Of a DNA stretch of 9,072 nucleotides, positions 5,925 through 9,072 are shown one piece after another (position 1 is the first letter of the stretch; each line of letters opens with the position of its first letter). The stretch lies in NCBI GenBank assembly GCA_016193385.1, contig JACPSF010000313.1, forward strand, positions 1-9,072, given 5' to 3'. The notes under the pieces were generated by a model. The model did not search any database and was not told where the DNA came from. It saw nothing but the letters and a program-made list of their open reading frames with translations. The position numbers were made by a program, and so were the translations under genes. This DNA is from Deltaproteobacteria bacterium (GTDB lineage Bacteria; Desulfobacterota_B; Binatia; UBA9968).

Positions 5925-6521
5925 TCAACTGTGAAAAGAACGGCCAAATTTTCTCTCGGCAACCGCCGCAAGCCATAAGAGGCCCAAGGCCATCCCCGCT
6001 ATCAGAATTGCAACCACCCACGGAGGAAGCCCAAATAATCGCGGCAGAGTTTGTATCCCCATATTGCCGCTCCAGGCAAAGTCGTAGATAGCCGGGTAGA
6101 TTTCAGCAAAGCCGAGGATCCCTACAATGATTCCGATCATGAAAACCAACGCATCCAATTTTCCGCTGGCCGCGCCCACGGCCGAGGTGCCGGGTCAGTA
6201 GCCGCCTATAACAAAACCTAGCCCGATGAGCAGGCCTCCAAGGGCCTGGGGCCAGAGGTAAGTGCCGGGGATCGCCAGCATGCCGAGATCCATCTGGCCG
6301 GCTGCTCCCAACAACAGCAAACCCACTGCTCCCACTAAGACCGCGGTAAACATGACTCGAAGAAGCGCGAAGTCCTGGAAGTAAAATATAGCGGCCAGCT
6401 TTCTTGCGCTGCCGAAGCCGGCCCGTTCGAGAAAAAATCCAAAGAGGAGCCCGGCGACCAACGCGAAAACGAGCCCGATCTCTGGAGTCAAGATCTCATT
6501 TGGAATGAGGGGTCCCATCAT
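5925..6521 (-). CDS. YeeE/YedE family transporter subunit B with in-frame UGA (probable selenocysteine) at the conserved Cys
   Basis: 198 residues if the UGA at 6197-6195 is read through as Sec109. The upstream part (residues 1-108) has LVFALVAGLLFGFFLERAGF and ends ...GLLIGLGFVIGGY; the downstream part (110-198) begins PGTSAVGAASGKLDALVF and continues with further membrane helices. Together they give the YeeE/YedE motif GY-C-PGTS with UGA in the Cys position. In TsuA-type thiosulfate transporters, cysteines in such motifs relay the substrate through the membrane; some YedE proteins are proposed selenium transporters. The start is the ATG at 6521, overlapping the partner's stop as ATGA, with AGGAGG 8 nt upstream. 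No other disruption is seen. TGA is a normal stop elsewhere here, including at this gene's own end, so codon reassignment is unlikely. The alternative is a nonsense mutation or base error at this one codon. Confidence 0.82.
6168..6197 (-). promoter_or_regulatory. Candidate bacterial SECIS element directly after the in-frame UGA
   Basis: After UGA (6197-6195) come 11 nt, then a perfect 5-bp stem GGCCG (6183-6179)/CGGCC (6172-6168) closing the 6-nt loop UGGGCG (6178-6173). The loop starts 17 nt after the UGA and has G as its second base. These features fit the published general model of bacterial SECIS elements: stem of at least 4 bp, apical loop about 16-37 nt from UGA, and G in the first two loop positions. 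The region is GC-rich, so a hairpin by chance is not rare. Confidence 0.55.
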
Positions 6522-7048
6522 TGCCATGCCCTCCTGGCGAACCAAGCAAACATGTACCCGCCGAGAAAGAAAGCCACCGTGAAAAGCCAGCTTCCCACAG
6601 CCAGCACTGCGCCACCGGAGAGGGCTTGCCCGCTGATGCAGCCCTGGGCCAGGCGCGAGCCGAACCCGACGGCGCCTCCGCCTACGAGCGCGAAGATAAG
6701 TCGATCATCGCCCCCAATCTTTGGACCACGCTCGATTTGAAAGCGGAACCGTCTCGCAGTCAGCGCTCCAAGAAAGCCTCCCAGCAATACCCCGAACATT
6801 TCGATGACTATCCAGCTCTGAAAAAGCGACCCCAGGTGAAGGTAGCTCCTAAGGTAGGCATTGGCTTCCGCGTGTACAGGGGCTTCGATTTGAAGCATCC
6901 TGGCAGAGAGTTGGGTATAAGCCCCCGAGGCGCCGAGACCGTGCCCCATGACGTAATAGGTCAGGACCAGAGTCAGTCCGATGGCAACGCCCGCAAGGTA
7001 AGGAGACCAGTAGGGCGAGTTTTCCGTGGAGGGATTTTGTTGGTCCAC
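6518..7048 (-). CDS. YeeE/YedE family transporter subunit A (Cys form)
   Basis: 176 residues from the GTG at 7048, preceded by AGAGG. This start gives a normal short N-terminus before the first helix (YLAGVAIGLTLVLTYYVMGH, about 17-36); GTG 7087 and the far upstream frame are less likely. The GLGASGAY segment follows (37-44), then helix about 78-97, a cytoplasmic basic stretch (RRFRFQIERGPKIGGDDR), and the family motif GFGSRLAQGCISGQALSGGA with conserved Cys137, then a last helix. It forms the N-terminal half of a YeeE/YedE transporter whose second half is the next gene (ATGA overlap), so the two are probably one heteromeric inner-membrane channel, comparable to two-gene YeeE/YedE (DUF395) systems. 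The likely cargo is a sulfur or selenium species such as thiosulfate or sulfide; the substrate cannot be read from the sequence. Confidence 0.83.
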   Translation of the reverse strand: MDQQNPSTENSPYWSPYLAGVAIGLTLVLTYYVMGHGLGASGAYTQLSARMLQIEAPVHAEANAYLRSYLHLGSLFQSWIVIEMFGVLLGGFLGALTARRFRFQIERGPKIGGDDRLIFALVGGGAVGFGSRLAQGCISGQALSGGAVLAVGSWLFTVAFFLGGYMFAWFARRAWQ

Positions 7049-7097
7049 GAGTCTACGCCTCTGCAACAAGCCCCGGAAGGTTTTCACTCCTGGCGGC

Positions 7098-7193
7098 CTA
7101 TTTTGCTTCCTCTTGTGACCAGGCACTGCCAGGAACGGATACCATCAAGATCAAAGCGACCAGAGATGCGCTAACCGTTATCATCATCTTCAT
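7098..7193 (-). CDS. 31-codon ORF encoding a signal-peptide-like sequence, possibly a truncated secreted protein
   Basis: Starts at an ATG 20 nt after the TrmO-like gene, with GGAAGG upstream, and begins MKMMITVSASLVALILMVSV. The full 31-residue product has a positively charged start, a hydrophobic core, a PGSAWSQ-type cleavage region and only a few residues (EEAK) after it, then TAG. It is a textbook Sec signal peptide with almost no mature protein. Reading on past the TAG gives only 15 more codons to another TAG. It may be the surviving start of a lost periplasmic protein, a tiny secreted/membrane peptide, or a leader that aids translation of the transporter genes downstream. Confidence 0.42.
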   Translation of the reverse strand: MKMMITVSASLVALILMVSVPGSAWSQEEAK

Positions 7194-7213
7194 CCTGAGC
7201 CTTCCTATTTGGT

Positions 7214-7696
7214 TTAAATATGCCCCGTTTTATCCATCAATTTTACATACCAATCCGGGAGCGCAAAATCCTCGACCCGGTACTCCGGCCGGTAGCCCTT
7301 GATGTCCAAAATCGGTGTGCCATCGAAGTAATCGAGCCCTTTTACAAAGAGCCTTCGCCCCTCTCTCTTTACCAGCCGCACAAGAGTAAGCCCGATCGGA
7401 TTCGGCCGGGTCGGAGAATCCAGCGCAAAGACACCCAGAAGCGGAAGATCTTCCAGCTTGAAGCCTCTCCTCACCAATCCCCTCGGCTTCACCTTGAGCG
7501 GCCCGATCTGCTCAGGTCTCAGCTCGTGGAAATAGCAGATGACGAACAGGTGGGAGTAGCCATCGATTCCTTCCAGGGCCTCTTCGAACTCAGGAAAAAT
7601 CTCCACCTCGCTTTCGATCTCGCCTCCACCTCCCCGGATCTGCTCCTCCGTAGCGTTAGTCCTTACCGCTCCAATGGTTTTCAGGATAATTTCCAC
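7214..7696 (-). CDS. tsaA: TrmO/TsaA-type tRNA N6-methyladenosine methyltransferase family protein
   Basis: 160 residues, start GTG 7696 preceded by GGAGGAG. Family signatures in order: IGAVRTN at the N-terminus, FEEALEGIDGYSHLFVI (about 37-53), the SAM-site motif SPTRPNPIG at 94-102 and DYFDGTPILDIKGY at 122-135 near the C-terminus. In E. coli the family member TrmO methylates the N6 position of t6A37 in tRNA-Thr using S-adenosylmethionine; this protein has only the catalytic core and lacks the C-terminal extension of longer homologues. Many short TsaA-like proteins in archaea and environmental bacteria have no proven substrate, so tRNA modification is a family-level inference. It sits between the OsmC-like gene and the transporter pair. 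Confidence 0.85.
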   Translation of the reverse strand: MEIILKTIGAVRTNATEEQIRGGGGEIESEVEIFPEFEEALEGIDGYSHLFVICYFHELRPEQIGPLKVKPRGLVRRGFKLEDLPLLGVFALDSPTRPNPIGLTLVRLVKREGRRLFVKGLDYFDGTPILDIKGYRPEYRVEDFALPDWYVKLMDKTGHI

Positions 7697-7770
7697 GGCT
7701 CTCCTCCACGTCTATCCGGCCTCCCCCGGACCGCTTAGATCGTCGCCGACAGCCTCTCCCCTTCTCCTTT

Positions 7771-8256
7771 CTAAAGGGCGGACTCAGGTACGGGCGGACA
7801 AGGCACGGTCGGATTTTGCTCGCAGAAAATTTGCGGGTCGAGCTTCACGGCGCTCTTGATGGAATTCGAAATCAGACAATTCTTTTCGGCCTTTTCCAGG
7901 ATCCTGGCGGCCCGCTCAAGATCGCGACGCTGGCGGATGGTCAGCCGGGGCCGAAGCAGGACCTCCGTCATCTGGTAGCCAAGCCCCTCAACTTTCTCGA
8001 GCGTTCCCTTCGCCTCACAGCTAAAGCTCACAATCTCCAGCTTGGAGTTAGCGGCGATGGCCAGAAACGTAGTCATAAGGCAGGCATTGACAGACGCCAC
8101 GAAAAGATGCTCCGGAGTCCATATGCCTTCGTGTCCGTGAAACTCAGGCGGGGCAGCCACCTGCATGGTCGGAAGACCCGGCGAGCGCAATTGCCCTTGG
8201 CGCGCTTCACTCCACTCAACGTCGGTTGAGAAAAATAGGGGCCCTTCTTTGTCCAT
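7771..8256 (-). CDS. OsmC-like thiol peroxidase family protein
   Basis: 161 residues from the ATG at 8256, preceded by AAGGAG with a 7-nt gap; the ribosome site overlaps the end of the upstream CBS gene. OsmC fold markers: TPEHLFVASVNACLMTTF, containing Glu49 and the peroxidatic Cys59, and the second active-site region AEKNCLISNSIKSAV with Cys127. In OsmC/Ohr proteins the two cysteines reduce peroxides through a disulfide. Extra cysteines occur at 80, 145 and 153; the C-terminal tail (FCEQNPTVPCPPVPESAL) is unusual and Pro-rich. Both catalytic positions are Cys codons, not UGA, although OsmC-like selenoproteins are known. Its neighbours suggest a thiol/sulfur redox context. Confidence 0.86.
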   Translation of the reverse strand: MDKEGPLFFSTDVEWSEARQGQLRSPGLPTMQVAAPPEFHGHEGIWTPEHLFVASVNACLMTTFLAIAANSKLEIVSFSCEAKGTLEKVEGLGYQMTEVLLRPRLTIRQRRDLERAARILEKAEKNCLISNSIKSAVKLDPQIFCEQNPTVPCPPVPESAL

Positions 8257-8269
8257 GGTCGGTCTCCTT

Positions 8270-9072
8270 CTACACTTCTCTTTCCCTGGCCAAGAACTCC
8301 CGCAATAGGTCTGTGTAGGTAAGGATACCGACGGGCGCGCTTTTCTCATCTACCACCGGCAGCCCGCCGATCTCCCAACGCAGCATCAGCTCCGCCGCTT
8401 GCCCGAGTGAGGCATCGGGCTCGATGGAAACGGGGTCAAAGACAGCCGCTTGCCGCACCGAAGTCGACCAGAGCTGGATCGCCTCGTCTTCCCCAGGACC
8501 AAATGCGCGAGAAGGACGGATCAACCGGATGTCGCGATCGGAGAGCATGCCGATCAATCGTCCCTGTTCATCGACGACGGGAAGATGACGAAAGTGACCC
8601 TTGCGCATCTTATCGATAGCGTCATGGATGCTCTCTTTAGCTCGCACGGTAACCGGATTCCCGGTCATGCGCTGTCTCACCGTGATCGATCTCCTCCCCA
8701 CCGGAGGATACATCCATTCGTGCAAGGGAAAGGGGAAGTTCTTCACGTACTCACGCTCCAGGCTTTCGTGCTCCACCACCTGCACCCGACCATTGGCGAG
8801 GATCTCCTTGACCTCCGCTGGCGCGGAACCCTCTTCTACCCAGAACACCTTGACTCTCTTCTCGACCGCCTCGTGAGCCACTGGCGTGAGATCCATACCC
8901 GCCTTGGGGTAAACGAGCAGGATATCCACGTCACCAGGAACGTCTTTAAGGCTCGTAAAGGTCGGCACCCCGAGATACGTCTCGCAGCCGGGAAGCAGGG
9001 GAACGATCTCCAGCCCCAGACCGAGTAACTTTTCCGCGGCGACGTAGCTCTGACTCTGCCGGTCCGTGCTCG
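8270..9072 (-). CDS. CoA-binding domain / tandem CBS domain protein, 5' end outside window
   Basis: The frame is open to the right window edge, so the N-terminus is missing; 266 codons are visible. The first ~120 visible residues resemble the Rossmann-like CoA-binding domain (YVAAEKLLGLGLEIVPLLPG, then YLGVPTFTSLKDVPGDVDIL and KVFWVEEGSAPAEV). Two CBS motifs follow: MTGNPVTVRAKESIHDAIDK...HLPVVDEQGRLIGMLSDRDI, and VFDPVSIEPDASLGQAAELM...GLPVVDEKSAPVGILTYTDL near the C-terminus. Tandem CBS domains bind adenine nucleotides and regulate attached domains. No catalytic domain is seen, so it is probably a cytoplasmic nucleotide-sensing regulator. A GTG at 8968 could be mistaken for the start, but the CoA-binding domain clearly continues upstream of it. 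It ends 13 nt before the OsmC-like gene, so it is probably in the same operon. Confidence 0.82.
   Translation of the reverse strand, partial: STDRQSQSYVAAEKLLGLGLEIVPLLPGCETYLGVPTFTSLKDVPGDVDILLVYPKAGMDLTPVAHEAVEKRVKVFWVEEGSAPAEVKEILANGRVQVVEHESLEREYVKNFPFPLHEWMYPPVGRRSITVRQRMTGNPVTVRAKESIHDAIDKMRKGHFRHLPVVDEQGRLIGMLSDRDIRLIRPSRAFGPGEDEAIQLWSTSVRQAAVFDPVSIEPDASLGQAAELMLRWEIGGLPVVDEKSAPVGILTYTDLLREFLAREREV

Noticed and set aside
6195..6545. Reading the YeeE B gene as two separate proteins, an upper one ending at the TGA and a lower one starting at a GTG (6179)
   Set aside because: Both parts are in the same frame, together make one family domain, and the TGA is exactly at the conserved Cys. 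The GTG at 6179 has no ribosome site.
7098..7100. TAG of the 31-codon ORF as pyrrolysine or another recoded codon
   Set aside because: Only 15 codons follow before another TAG, and there is no family match that would demand read-through.
6521..7174. Plus-strand open frame of 217 codons opposite the YeeE A gene
   Set aside because: The opposite strand encodes a clear membrane transporter. The plus-strand translation is low complexity and hydrophilic.
7708..7740. Short GC inverted repeat (TCCGG/CCGGA on the minus strand) between the OsmC-like and TrmO-like genes as a terminator
   Set aside because: It has only a 5-bp stem, no T-tract, and lies in a GC-rich spacer inside a same-strand gene string.
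7771..8256. OsmC-like protein as a second selenoprotein
   Set aside because: Both catalytic positions (Cys59 and Cys127) are ordinary Cys codons, and the gene ends with TAG.
1..9072. CRISPR arrays, tRNA or rRNA genes, insertion sequences
   Set aside because: I saw no regularly spaced repeats, no cloverleaf or rRNA sequence, and no transposase with terminal inverted repeats.

Overview
The window looks like a piece of a GC-rich Gram-negative genome, probably anaerobic or facultative. The signs are a 4-hydroxybenzoyl-CoA-reductase-type enzyme, an ECF sigma/ZAS anti-sigma pair, a periplasmic LTxxQ protein, sigma-54 promoters and a probable selenoprotein. Uncultured lineages such as Methylomirabilota (NC10) or Desulfobacterota-like bacteria would fit, but the sequence alone does not settle this.

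Layout. (1) Positions 1-2040, + strand: the end of a molybdopterin subunit and a complete FAD/[4Fe-4S] subunit of an hcrAB-type aromatic acyl-CoA reductase. (2) Positions 2041-2362: a 322-bp non-coding stretch with one clear inverted repeat. (3) Positions 2363-4375, + strand: a four-gene stress operon of ECF sigma factor, membrane anti-sigma factor with an HxxxCxxC zinc motif (4-bp ATGA overlap), periplasmic LTxxQ (Spy/CpxP-like) protein, and a helix-turn-helix-like unknown protein. (4) Positions 4531-5544: a small unknown gene on the - strand and a universal stress protein on the + strand. They are divergent around a 285-bp spacer that carries two outward-facing sigma-54 (-24/-12) promoter matches, one of them perfect, and a palindrome between them. 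(5) Positions 5585-9072, - strand: a compact gene string read right to left as CoA-binding/CBS protein (cut by the window edge), OsmC-like protein, TrmO/TsaA-like protein, a 31-codon signal-peptide ORF, two YeeE/YedE transporter proteins and a SHOCT-domain membrane protein.

Main result. The second YeeE/YedE gene (6521-5925, - strand) is interrupted by one in-frame UGA at 6197-6195. It lies exactly where this family has the conserved Cys of its GYCPGT motif, so the protein reads ...IGGY-UGA-PGTSAVGAASG.... Both flanks are intact family sequence in one frame. The gene starts by ATGA coupling to its partner. A 5-bp GC hairpin with a 6-nt loop whose second base is G begins 12 nt after the UGA, as expected for a bacterial SECIS element. 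The best reading is a selenocysteine-containing YeeE/YedE sulfur- or selenium-compound transporter, not a pseudogene. Its partner keeps an ordinary Cys (AQGC). The neighbouring thiol peroxidase (OsmC-like) suggests a sulfur/selenium/redox operon, but the transported substrate cannot be read from the sequence.
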